DNA of 64,000 nt from the NCBI GenBank assembly GCA_027019265.1, contig JALUWX010000098.1:62001-126000 (forward strand). Direction: 5' to 3'. Shown here one piece after another: positions 55,570-63,634 of the stretch; position 1 is the stretch's first letter; every line of letters starts with the position of its first letter. A model generated the notes under the pieces. It was not told the origin of the DNA, searched no databases, and was given only the letters and a program-made list of their open reading frames with translations. Origin of the DNA: Phycisphaerales bacterium. Lineage in GTDB: Bacteria > Planctomycetota > Phycisphaerae > Phycisphaerales > UBA1924. The position numbers and the translations under genes were made by a program.

Positions 55570-55962
55570 TCAAATGTCTTGACTGACTTCCATGGCTGAT
55601 CCCCGAGGCGTTTCCGTGGCAGTTCCGTTGTCGTACTCATCGATGTGGCACCAGCCCCGTTCGAGCAGTACGGGAATGCAAGGGTCGATCACACGGTACA
55701 GGGCCTGAAGCCCATCGCGCCGCCTGCCAACTACACCGACCTCGGCGAGGCGTTGCAACTGATTTGAAATGGCCTGCACCGTCATCCCTGTTTCGTCTGC
55801 GAGGTCACCCACGCTGAGCTCGTCAACCCGAATCAGGGCGTGGAGCAGACGGAGTCGGGTTGGATGGGCCAAGCTCTTGAAAAGGGTGCCGACCCGCTCC
55901 GCTTCAAGGGCCCCGATCAGCGGGCGAGCATCCAGAGGCAGTTTCGGGCGGCAAGACTCCAT
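55570..55962 (-). CDS. ArsR/SmtB family metal-responsive repressor
   Basis: 130 aa from the ATG at 55962 (AAGGGG about 8 bp upstream). Winged helix: TLFKSLAHPTRLRLLHALIR, ELSVGDLADETGMTVQAISN, QLQRLAEVGVVGRRRDGLQA. Cys4, and two cysteines in a C-terminal stretch (DPCIPVLLERGWCHID), are candidate metal ligands. Such proteins repress divergently transcribed efflux genes and release DNA when they bind metal; the palindrome at 56002-56035 fits. Confidence 0.9.
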   Translation of the reverse strand: MESCRPKLPLDARPLIGALEAERVGTLFKSLAHPTRLRLLHALIRVDELSVGDLADETGMTVQAISNQLQRLAEVGVVGRRRDGLQALYRVIDPCIPVLLERGWCHIDEYDNGTATETPRGSAMEVSQDI

Positions 55963-56001
55963 GTGGGACCCCTTCAATTACTAGAACAGCGCTGGACCAC
56001 G

Positions 56002-56035
56002 CTTGACTATTACACGATGTAGTGTAATAGTCAAG
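56002..56035. promoter_or_regulatory. Palindromic operator for the ArsR-type repressor, overlapping divergent promoters
   Basis: Perfect 14-bp inverted repeat CTTGACTATTACAC / GTGTAATAGTCAAG with a 6-bp spacer, lying between the divergent repressor and efflux genes. TTGACT boxes in both arms could be -35 elements for transcripts in each direction, so binding would shut both. Length and position are as expected for ArsR/SmtB operators. Confidence 0.85.
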
Positions 56036-56063
56036 AAGTCGCTAGCCTGATTGACCCACACCC

Positions 56064-56504
56064 GTGAAACACCACTCGTCCATCTCGATCCTGCTTGCCC
56101 TTTGGTTCGCCTTGGGAGCCGGGCTCGGCCCGCGGTTCCTCTGCATCTGTGCTGATGGGACAACGACCACGCAGTTCGGCGAGCAGTTCTGCTGCGACGG
56201 ACCAAGCGAAGCACCGTGCCCATCCTCCGCAGAGCGCAGCGATGGGACGGACGACTGCGTTGTGTGCGCGGACGGCGAATGCCAGTCCACCTCGATGAAA
56301 TCTGAGTCGATCGTCGCCGTTGATCGCCTTGAGAAAGACACGGACGAAGACTGGTCTCTGGATGGGCCTGATGATCCGACCTTCCCTTGGTTCGAGTTCC
56401 TCGCTAGCCGATCGGCCAGTACGACTTCTATGCCGCGACCTCCGGTGCTATCAGGCATCGGATTCTCTGCTTGCCATCTTCGCAGCGTGATTTTGCTCGT
56501 TTAG
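56064..56504 (+). CDS. Small exported Cys-rich protein of the metal-efflux module (146 aa)
   Basis: GTG start 28 bp after the operator. N-terminal signal (SISILLALWFALGAGLGPRF). The mature N-terminal part is Cys-rich (LCICADG, FCCDG, CVVCADGEC), then acidic. A hydrophobic end (SACHLRSVILLV) follows. Likely binds metals outside the cytoplasm, by analogy with its location and composition; no named family. Resembles the second small exported protein at 63635 in layout (LCLGGG...DCGCTD). Confidence 0.65.
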   Translation: MKHHSSISILLALWFALGAGLGPRFLCICADGTTTTQFGEQFCCDGPSEAPCPSSAERSDGTDDCVVCADGECQSTSMKSESIVAVDRLEKDTDEDWSLDGPDDPTFPWFEFLASRSASTTSMPRPPVLSGIGFSACHLRSVILLV

Positions 56505-56510
56505 GACGAC

Positions 56511-56572
56511 CTGGGATTCTGCGCAGTTCGTGAACTGCGTTCGTATTTCCCAGGGTCTCGGCGTGCGCCGAG
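56511..56572 (+). repeat. Nested and adjacent perfect inverted repeats before the efflux operon
   Basis: Three stems in 62 bp: outer CCTGGGA / TCCCAGG (56511-56517, 56548-56554) enclosing CGCAGTTC-GT-GAACTGCG (56522-56539), and directly after it CTCGGCG-TG-CGCCGAG (56557-56572). No T run follows. It may be an RNA leader or processing element or a protein-binding site between the small Cys-rich gene and the efflux genes. Confidence 0.6.
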
Positions 56573-56597
56573 CAACGTCTCTATCCGAGTGGAACAC

Positions 56598-58004
56598 ATG
56601 AGATTTACTGAACCAAAGCTTTTTTGCTGCCTGGGCGTCGTCACTCTGTTGGGCGGTTGCGCGCCGTCACCATTCGACTTCGACCCCCCCGCCGCAAGGC
56701 CTCTCTTGCGCGATATGCCTCGTTACGAAGCACCGGAGGATCCTGATCGAGTCGGACCAGGATCAGATGTGGTCACCATCGGTGAGCAGTTGACCCTTCG
56801 CCAGGCTCTCGCGGCTGCGCTCGTACGCAACCCGCGACTTCGATCGCTTGCCTGGGAGCCGAGGATTGCGGAAGCGCGTCGTCTGCAAGCCGGGCTCTCC
56901 CCCAATCCAAGCGTCGGAATCGAGGTCGAAGACTTCGCGGGCTCTGGAAGCTTGAGTGGCTTTGATTCTGCCGAGACCACCATAGCCTTTAGCCAGCTTC
57001 TTGAGCTTGGCGGGAAGCGAGACCGCCGCGTGCGGGTCGCCGAGGGGCAGTGGGTTGTTGCTGCTCTCGACTACGAAGCACAGCGGCTGGCCGTGCTCAC
57101 CGACACCGCGTCCCGCTTCGTGCGGGTGCTGGAGCTCCAGCAGCGTGTTGAGTTCGCCGTTCGCGCGCAAGCACTCGCAGAGGAGAACCGGCGCGTCATC
57201 GATCGGCGGGTGCAGGCTGGAGATGTTTCACCCATCGACGAGATCAAGGCCCGGCTCGAAAGCGAATCCACCCGCATCGCCGCAGATCGACTCAGCCGGG
57301 AACTTGAGGCCGCGAGGCGTGAACTCAGTGCGATGTGGGATGCAACCGACCCCGGCTTTGACACGGCCATCGGATCGCTGGATGACCTGATGCCTGTGCC
57401 GTTGCTCGATGCCCTGACGGATCTCGTTGAGCACCATCCGGAAGTTCAGCGTTGGATTGCAGAGACCGAGCGACGATCATCGGTGGTCGCTCTCGAACGG
57501 GCTCAAGCCGTCTCCGACGTGACGGCTGGTGCTGGCATTCGGTATGCCGAAGAGAGCGAAGATGTCGGTCTCGTCGTGGCCGTGTCCGTGCCATTGGCAA
57601 TCTTCGATCGCAATCAGGGAGGAATACTGGCCGCCCGGCTCCGAGCAGCACAAGCGATCGACGAGGGGCGGGCTTCCCGACGCGATTTGGCCACCCGACT
57701 TGTTCGGGCACACGCCCGATTGACCGCCGCGTATCACGAGGCCCAGGCGATTGATGCCGCCCTACTCCCCGCGGCGAAGGACGCATACGACGCGACGCGT
57801 CGGGCCTACGACGAAGGCAAGCTCCCGTACCTCGATGTCCTCGATGCGCAGCGCACCCTTTTCGATACTGAAACCCAAAGGCTCGAAGCTCTCGCCGAAT
57901 ACCACGCCGCGAAGGTGCAGGTCGAGGGGCTCATCTCAGAGCCGCTGAACACCCATTCGCTCCGCGAACATTCTGATCACCCCAATCAAGGAGACACACC
58001 GTGA
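56598..58004 (+). CDS. czcC: TolC/CzcC-like outer membrane efflux lipoprotein
   Basis: About 468 aa from the ATG at 56598 (GTG at 56589 possible). Lipobox LLGGC. Two outer-membrane efflux repeats typical of the OEP family: LRQALAAALVRNPRLRSLAW and later PEVQRWIAETERRSSVVALE, with amphipathic helices (YHEAQAIDAALLPAAKDAYD). It is the outer channel of the tripartite system and starts the operon; the next start overlaps its stop (GTGA). Confidence 0.9.
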   Translation: MRFTEPKLFCCLGVVTLLGGCAPSPFDFDPPAARPLLRDMPRYEAPEDPDRVGPGSDVVTIGEQLTLRQALAAALVRNPRLRSLAWEPRIAEARRLQAGLSPNPSVGIEVEDFAGSGSLSGFDSAETTIAFSQLLELGGKRDRRVRVAEGQWVVAALDYEAQRLAVLTDTASRFVRVLELQQRVEFAVRAQALAEENRRVIDRRVQAGDVSPIDEIKARLESESTRIAADRLSRELEAARRELSAMWDATDPGFDTAIGSLDDLMPVPLLDALTDLVEHHPEVQRWIAETERRSSVVALERAQAVSDVTAGAGIRYAEESEDVGLVVAVSVPLAIFDRNQGGILAARLRAAQAIDEGRASRRDLATRLVRAHARLTAAYHEAQAIDAALLPAAKDAYDATRRAYDEGKLPYLDVLDAQRTLFDTETQRLEALAEYHAAKVQVEGLISEPLNTHSLREHSDHPNQGDTP

Positions 58005-59779
58005 AACCATCACACGGCATCATTACACTATTTTGCCTATTTACAACAGCATTCCTGCTAGGCGGGTGCGACCGGGGACAGGAAGCATCATCAACATCCG
58101 GCGGTGCGCACGCACCTGATGTGAATCAGGTTGCGCACTCTCACAAGAACGGCGAGACCTGCTTCGTGTGTGACGCCACGAAGCGCGACGCTGGCCGCCT
58201 GTGGTGCAGCGAGCACGCCCGGTACGAGGATCGTTGCTGGATATGCCAACCGCAGCTTGAAGACGCTTCTCGTGCGTATTGCGAGGAGCACCATCTCTAC
58301 GAGGATGAATGCCACATCTGCGATCCCACACGCGGCACGAATGGAAGTGATACGAGTGAAGCGATGGGCGGACTGCACGGGCACGGTACCGACGAGGCGT
58401 GCTTCATCTGCGATGCTTCGAAGCGTGATGCTGGTCGCCTCTGGTGTGCTGAGCACGATCGCTATGAGGATCGGTGCTGGATCTGTCAGCCGCAGTTGGA
58501 AGATGCTACCCGTCCGTACTGCGATGAGCACGGGCTCTACGAAGATGAGTGTCATCTTTGCAATCCGTCACTCCACGACGATGCTGCTGCATCGCCAACG
58601 CAAACCGGGAGCGTTCCGGCTCTATTCTGCAACGAGCACGGGGTGCCTGAGCACGAATGCGGTATCTGCCAGCCTCAGCTCGCAGGTGCACTTGGAATCG
58701 GTAACTCGCTGCTCGTCCGCATGCCCTCCGCGAGATCGGCAGAGCTTGCCGGGCTGACGCTTGAGCAACCGAATCGTGGCGATGCTTCAGCGTCGATCAG
58801 CTTGTTGGGCGAGGTCCGCTACAACGGGAACAGATTGGCAAAGCTCACACCGTTGGCCCCCGGTGTGATCACTGATATCCGTGTCGATGTTGGCGACCAG
58901 GTTGAAGAAGGGCAAATTCTCGCGGTCATCAACTCCGTGGCGGTGGCACAAGCGAAGTCCGCGTACCTGTCCAAGATCGCAGAGGTCGAAGCGAGAACCA
59001 CCGTGTTCGAGCGTGAGCAGAAGCTCGTCAACGAGAACATTGCTGCACGCCGGGACTTCCAGGATGCCCAGGCAGCGCTCAAGCTCGCTGAGCTGGAAGT
59101 GCGTCGCACGCATCAGCAGCTCATCAATCTCGGCTTCACTGAATCGGAAGTCGCGGATATTGCGGCGGAGCAGTCGTCATCCTCGGACCTTTACGTCAGG
59201 GCACCCTTCGCTGGCAGCGTCGTCGAGCGGACCGCGGTTCTTGGCGAGGCAGCGGATTCAGAGGGCTCGCTCTTCGAGATCGCTGATTTGTCGACGATGT
59301 GGATCGAGCTCGCGGTCCCGGAAGAGCAGGCGTTTCAGATCGAGCGCGGCGGGGAGATCGTCGCGAGCGTCCGGGCTCTGCCCGAGATGGAGATCCCCGG
59401 ACAGATCACATGGATCAGCCCGCGTATCGATGAACGAACCCGGATGGTACGGGCCCGCGCGACGGTTCAGAATGATCGTGGCATCCTTCGCCATGGCATG
59501 TTCACTGAGGTCTCCGCAATGATCGGCGGCACCTCGAACTCGCTGCTTGTGCCGGGTGAAGCGGTACACGAGATCGATGGCACATCGTTCGTGTTTGTGC
59601 GGCAGGAACCGGATCTGTTCGCGGTTCGGCGTGTTGATGTCGGGCCGCGCCGGGCTTCCGGCACGATCGCCATTCTGGCGGGCCTCACAGAGACTGAGTC
59701 CGTCGTGACCGGCGGCAGCTTCACCATGAAGACCGAGTACCTCAAGTCTCGCCTCGGTGCGGGATGTGTCGATGACTGA
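58001..59779 (+). CDS. czcB: CzcB-like periplasmic adaptor with N-terminal Cys-rich metal-binding repeats
   Basis: 592 aa, about 200 longer than ordinary HlyD/CzcB adaptors. The lipobox LLGGC is followed by a pair of near-identical Cys-rich units (CFVCDATKRDAGRLWCSEH, RCWICQPQLEDASRAYCEEH, ECHICDP; then the same again) and a third partial copy (LFCNEHGVPEHECGICQP). The adaptor part starts near residue 260: lipoyl/beta-barrel features VTDIRVDVGDQVEEGQILAV and FAGSVVERTAVLGEAADSEG. The Cys clusters could sequester metal for delivery to the pump. Co-translated with czcC. Confidence 0.9.
   Translation: MKPSHGIITLFCLFTTAFLLGGCDRGQEASSTSGGAHAPDVNQVAHSHKNGETCFVCDATKRDAGRLWCSEHARYEDRCWICQPQLEDASRAYCEEHHLYEDECHICDPTRGTNGSDTSEAMGGLHGHGTDEACFICDASKRDAGRLWCAEHDRYEDRCWICQPQLEDATRPYCDEHGLYEDECHLCNPSLHDDAAASPTQTGSVPALFCNEHGVPEHECGICQPQLAGALGIGNSLLVRMPSARSAELAGLTLEQPNRGDASASISLLGEVRYNGNRLAKLTPLAPGVITDIRVDVGDQVEEGQILAVINSVAVAQAKSAYLSKIAEVEARTTVFEREQKLVNENIAARRDFQDAQAALKLAELEVRRTHQQLINLGFTESEVADIAAEQSSSSDLYVRAPFAGSVVERTAVLGEAADSEGSLFEIADLSTMWIELAVPEEQAFQIERGGEIVASVRALPEMEIPGQITWISPRIDERTRMVRARATVQNDRGILRHGMFTEVSAMIGGTSNSLLVPGEAVHEIDGTSFVFVRQEPDLFAVRRVDVGPRRASGTIAILAGLTETESVVTGGSFTMKTEYLKSRLGAGCVDD
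58142..58569 (+). repeat. DNA-level direct repeat encoding the two Cys-rich units
   Basis: Two units of about 180 bp (58142-58328 and 58382-58569, spacing about 240 bp) encode almost the same protein segment, with most differences at third codon positions. That means an old duplication kept by selection on the protein. Confidence 0.85.
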
Positions 59780-59791
59780 TCCGGAGCCACC

Positions 59792-62700
59792 ATGCTGACC
59801 CGCCTTATCGAAATCTCGCTCAAGAGCAGAGTGCTCGTCATTCTGCTGTTCGTAATCGCGTGCGCCGCCGGTGTGTACCGGATGATCCAGCTTCCGATCG
59901 ACGCGTTTCCAGACACCACGCCGATCCAAGTGCAGATCAACACCGTGGCCCCCGCGCTCAGCCCGGAAGAAATTGAGCAACAGATCACTCTTCCTGTCGA
60001 ACTCTCGATCGGAGGGCTGCCCGGGCTTCAAAATGTACGCTCCGTCTCAAAGTTCGGTTTCTCGCAGGTCGTAGCGACGTTCGATGATGATATCCGGATC
60101 ATCGACGCGAGGCAGTACATCACCGAACGGCTCTCGGCTGTTGAGCTTCCAGACGATGTCGGAAGGCCAGAGCTCGGTCCTATTGCAACAGGTCTCGGTG
60201 AGATATTTCACTACGTCATCCGGTCCGAGACCGGTGAACACTCCATCGAAGAACTCCGGACAATTCACGATTGGGTGATCAAGCCCGAGCTTCGGAAAGT
60301 CCCGGGAGTTGCAGAGGTCAACTCGTGGGGCGGATTGGAGCGGCAATATCATGTTGTCGTCAAGCCGGAGGCCCTGATCAAGTTTGGCTTCACACTTGAG
60401 GATGTGCTTGAGGCACTGCAACGAAACAACGCCAATGTCGGCGGTGGCCAGATTGTCACCTCCGGTGAGGCGAGGGTGGTGCGAGGATTGGCTCGTGTCT
60501 CGACGATCGATGAGATCGAGAACATCGTCGTCGCATCCAGCGATGGCACGCCAGTACACATTCGAGATGTTGCAGACGTTGAAATCGGCAGCGAGATTCG
60601 CCGCGGCGCGGTTTCAGCGTACGGGGAAGGCGAGGTCGTCCTCGGCCTAGCCTTTATGCTGATGGGCGAGAACAGCCGTGTCGTGACCGAGGAACTACGC
60701 GAGCGTCTTGAGTCGCTAGCACCCTCGCTGCCGTCTGATATTGTTGTGGATGTTGTTTACGATCGGACTCTGCTCGTCGAGCAGGTCATCAAGACAGTCG
60801 AGCACAACCTTGTGATCGGTGCTGTGCTTGTGATCGTTGTGTTGCTGGTCATCTTGGGCAACATCCGCGCCGGCCTGCTTGTTGCAGTCGCGATCCCTAT
60901 CTCGATGCTGTTCGCCGTGCAGGGTATGTACGAGTTCGCGATCGCCGCGAGTTTGCTCAGCCTCGGCGCGATCGACTTCGGCATCCTTGTCGATGGCTCG
61001 GTGGTCATGACGGAAGCGAACCTCCGCTCGCTGAAGGAACGCCAGCGAGAGCTTGGCCGGAAACTCTCGCCTTCCGAGCGGCTCGAATCGATCGCGAAAT
61101 CTAGTGCGCGCGTGGTGCGACCCATCGTGTTCGGGATGGGCATCATCACGCTCGTCTTTGCCCCCGTGCTGACGCTTGAAGGCATCGAGGGGAAGATGTT
61201 CCGGCCGATGGCGTGGACGTTCATCTTCGCGCTCCTGGGAGCCCTGCTGGTCGCGGTGTTTCTGTCACCCGTTCTGTCGTACTACTTCCTTCCGCGTCGC
61301 GCGAAACCCAAGGACGCCATTCTGCTACGTGGATTGGCCAGGGCATACGGCTGGGCCGTCGGCGGAGCGATTCGACTCCGGTGGGTCGTGATGCTGCTGG
61401 CCGTGGCTCTGCTAGGCGTCGCGGGCTACCGGAGCACGCAGATGGGCGGCGAGTTCATCCCGCGCCTGAGCGAGGGCTCGATGGTTGTGAACACCATCCG
61501 GCTCGCTGGCGTCTCAATTGATGAGTCCGTGCGGTACAACACGCGGATCGAAGAAGTGCTGCTCGATGAGTTCCCAGACGAGATCGAGCACATCTGGAGC
61601 CGCATCGGGACCGCCGAGGTGGCGACCGATCCGATGGGGATCGAGCTAACAGACATCTTTTTGACGCTCAAGCCGCGTGCAGCGTGGACGAGAGCGGACA
61701 CGCAGGCGGGGCTCGTGATCGAGATGGAGAAGACCATCTCACAGTTCCCCGGCGTCAATATGGTGTTCACGCAGCCGATCGAGATGCGCATGAACGAGAT
61801 GGTTTCGGGCATCCGATCCGATATCGGAATCAAGATCTTCGGCGACGACTTCGACGAGCTGCTCCGGATCGCCGACGATGTTCAGCGCGTGCTTCTGGAC
61901 ATTCCGGGTGCCTCAGATATCTCGGTCGATCAGATCACGGGGCAACCATCGCTGTCAGTTGCTGTCGATCAGTCCCGTGTTGCCCGCTACGGCGTCGCCG
62001 CCAGCGAGGTGTTAGACTTCGTTGAGGCGATCGGTGGGATCCGCGTCGGCGAGGTGTTTGAGGGCCAGCGTGTCTTCCCGCTGGTCGTCAGACTTCCGCA
62101 GACATTCAGGGAAGATGTACAAGCGGTGTCATCAGTACGCATTCCGACCGAAGGGGGCGTCGCGGTGCCACTTTCGTCGATGGCCTCGGTCGATCTCTCG
62201 GAAGGATCGGCCACGATCAACCGCGAGTGGAGCAGAAGACTCATCCGTGTGCAATCGAATGTCAGTGGCAGAGACCCCGCGTCGTTTGTCAGTGAAGCAA
62301 GGGCAGCCATTGATGAACGAGTCACGTTACCCGAGGGTTACGTGCTTGAGTGGGGCGGACAGTTTGAGAACTTGGAACGCGCCAGGACTCGCTTGGTCAT
62401 CGTTGTGCCCGCGGTCCTACTCATGGTGTTCTTTCTGCTGTATTTCAGCCTGAAAAACCTGCGGGATGTTGTCATTATCTACACCTGCATCCCTTTTGCT
62501 GCTGTCGGTGCGATCTTCGCGTTGTGGTGGCGAGATATCCCATTCAGCGTCAGCGCCGCCGTCGGGTTTATCGCTCTCACGGGCATCGCCGTGCTCAACG
62601 GGCAGATCCTCATCACCGCGATCCGCGACACACTCAACACAGGCCAGCAGAGCAAGGATGCGATCATCGCGGCATCGAAGACCCGCCTCCAACCGGTGCT

Positions 62701-62905
62701 CGCAACAGCAATCACCGATATAGCTGGATTCATACCGATGGCGATCGCAACAGGTGTCGGTAGCGAGATCCAGCGCCCCTTGGCGACGGTGGTCATCGGC
62801 GGCATGATCACCTCGACGATCCTCACACTGTTCGTGCTTCCGGTTATCGCATCGGTATTCATGAAGCGAAGCCCGCAGGATGCTGACGCGGAACGTGATC
62901 AATGA
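59792..62905 (+). CDS. czcA: HME-type RND efflux pump (CzcA/CusA-like)
   Basis: 1037 aa. Heavy-metal RND transporter: ISLKSRVLVILLFVIACAAG (helix 1), FPDTTPIQVQINTVAPALSP, and the helix 4 signature IDFGILVDGSVVMTEANL with Asp395, Asp401 and Glu408, the pattern of proton-relay carboxylates in divalent-cation (Zn/Co/Cd-type) pumps. The second half repeats the fold (RMNEMVSGIRSDIGIKIFGD, VGFIALTGIAVLNGQILITA). It exports metal ions from the periplasm/cytoplasm via CzcB and CzcC. Metal specificity is inferred from the motif only. Confidence 0.95.
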   Translation: MLTRLIEISLKSRVLVILLFVIACAAGVYRMIQLPIDAFPDTTPIQVQINTVAPALSPEEIEQQITLPVELSIGGLPGLQNVRSVSKFGFSQVVATFDDDIRIIDARQYITERLSAVELPDDVGRPELGPIATGLGEIFHYVIRSETGEHSIEELRTIHDWVIKPELRKVPGVAEVNSWGGLERQYHVVVKPEALIKFGFTLEDVLEALQRNNANVGGGQIVTSGEARVVRGLARVSTIDEIENIVVASSDGTPVHIRDVADVEIGSEIRRGAVSAYGEGEVVLGLAFMLMGENSRVVTEELRERLESLAPSLPSDIVVDVVYDRTLLVEQVIKTVEHNLVIGAVLVIVVLLVILGNIRAGLLVAVAIPISMLFAVQGMYEFAIAASLLSLGAIDFGILVDGSVVMTEANLRSLKERQRELGRKLSPSERLESIAKSSARVVRPIVFGMGIITLVFAPVLTLEGIEGKMFRPMAWTFIFALLGALLVAVFLSPVLSYYFLPRRAKPKDAILLRGLARAYGWAVGGAIRLRWVVMLLAVALLGVAGYRSTQMGGEFIPRLSEGSMVVNTIRLAGVSIDESVRYNTRIEEVLLDEFPDEIEHIWSRIGTAEVATDPMGIELTDIFLTLKPRAAWTRADTQAGLVIEMEKTISQFPGVNMVFTQPIEMRMNEMVSGIRSDIGIKIFGDDFDELLRIADDVQRVLLDIPGASDISVDQITGQPSLSVAVDQSRVARYGVAASEVLDFVEAIGGIRVGEVFEGQRVFPLVVRLPQTFREDVQAVSSVRIPTEGGVAVPLSSMASVDLSEGSATINREWSRRLIRVQSNVSGRDPASFVSEARAAIDERVTLPEGYVLEWGGQFENLERARTRLVIVVPAVLLMVFFLLYFSLKNLRDVVIIYTCIPFAAVGAIFALWWRDIPFSVSAAVGFIALTGIAVLNGQILITAIRDTLNTGQQSKDAIIAASKTRLQPVLATAITDIAGFIPMAIATGVGSEIQRPLATVVIGGMITSTILTLFVLPVIASVFMKRSPQDADAERDQ

Positions 62906-63504
62906 GCGGGTGCGACTGCGCAGAGAGTGCCGTTGGGCTCGAACAGCGAACACTCATGACGCTATTGACGATTAACGGCGTGATGTTCGTCGCCGAGGTC
63001 GTCGTTGGATGGATCGCGGAGTCCACCGCGCTGCTGGCCGACTCGCTCGATATGCTGGCCGATGCCACTGTGTACGGCATCGCGTTGTACGCTGCGAGCC
63101 GGTCTGGAGGCACACAGCGGACCGCAGCGCGAGTGAGCGGCGTACTTCAGATCGTATTGGGTCTCGGCGTTCTGGTCGAGGTCATTCGGCGGGCGGTGTT
63201 TGGCAGCGAGCCCACGAGTCATCTGATGATCGGAGCCGGGACCGTTGCTCTTGCTGCAAACCTCGTCTGTCTGCGGCTCATCGCGAAGCACCGCGACGGC
63301 GGCGCGCACATGCGTGCGTCCTGGATCTTCTCCAAGAATGATGTGATCGCAAACACGGGTGTCATCGTGGCGGGGCTTCTCGTGATGGTTTCGGGTAGCC
63401 GCGTCCCTGATCTTGTGGTTGGCTCGATTGTCGTCATGGTCGTGGTGCGTGGAGGCGTCCAGATCCTGGCGGACTCAAGGAGAACCGAGGGTGGTCGAAA
63501 CTAA
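62902..63504 (+). CDS. Short cation-diffusion-facilitator-like transporter (200 aa)
   Basis: CDF-type membrane domain: N-terminal Cys (MSGCDCAES), TM2 ALLADSLDMLADATVY (metal-site Asp), TM5-like FSKNDVIANTGVIVAGLLVM, and no C-terminal cytoplasmic domain after about residue 190. CDFs exchange divalent metals for protons. Overlaps the RND gene by 4 bp. The shortness recurs in other cation transporters of this class, so it is probably intact. Confidence 0.85.
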   Translation: MSGCDCAESAVGLEQRTLMTLLTINGVMFVAEVVVGWIAESTALLADSLDMLADATVYGIALYAASRSGGTQRTAARVSGVLQIVLGLGVLVEVIRRAVFGSEPTSHLMIGAGTVALAANLVCLRLIAKHRDGGAHMRASWIFSKNDVIANTGVIVAGLLVMVSGSRVPDLVVGSIVVMVVVRGGVQILADSRRTEGGRN

Positions 63505-63634
63505 TTGTATTTGAATAGTTCGGGCAATGTCGGCGTTGTCCATCAGGCGATCCGGGGTCTCTAAGGAGGATCCTCCCCGATAAATTCGTCTGATCTCAAG
63601 CCACGCTCGACTGGATCCGAGGTATAGTACCACC

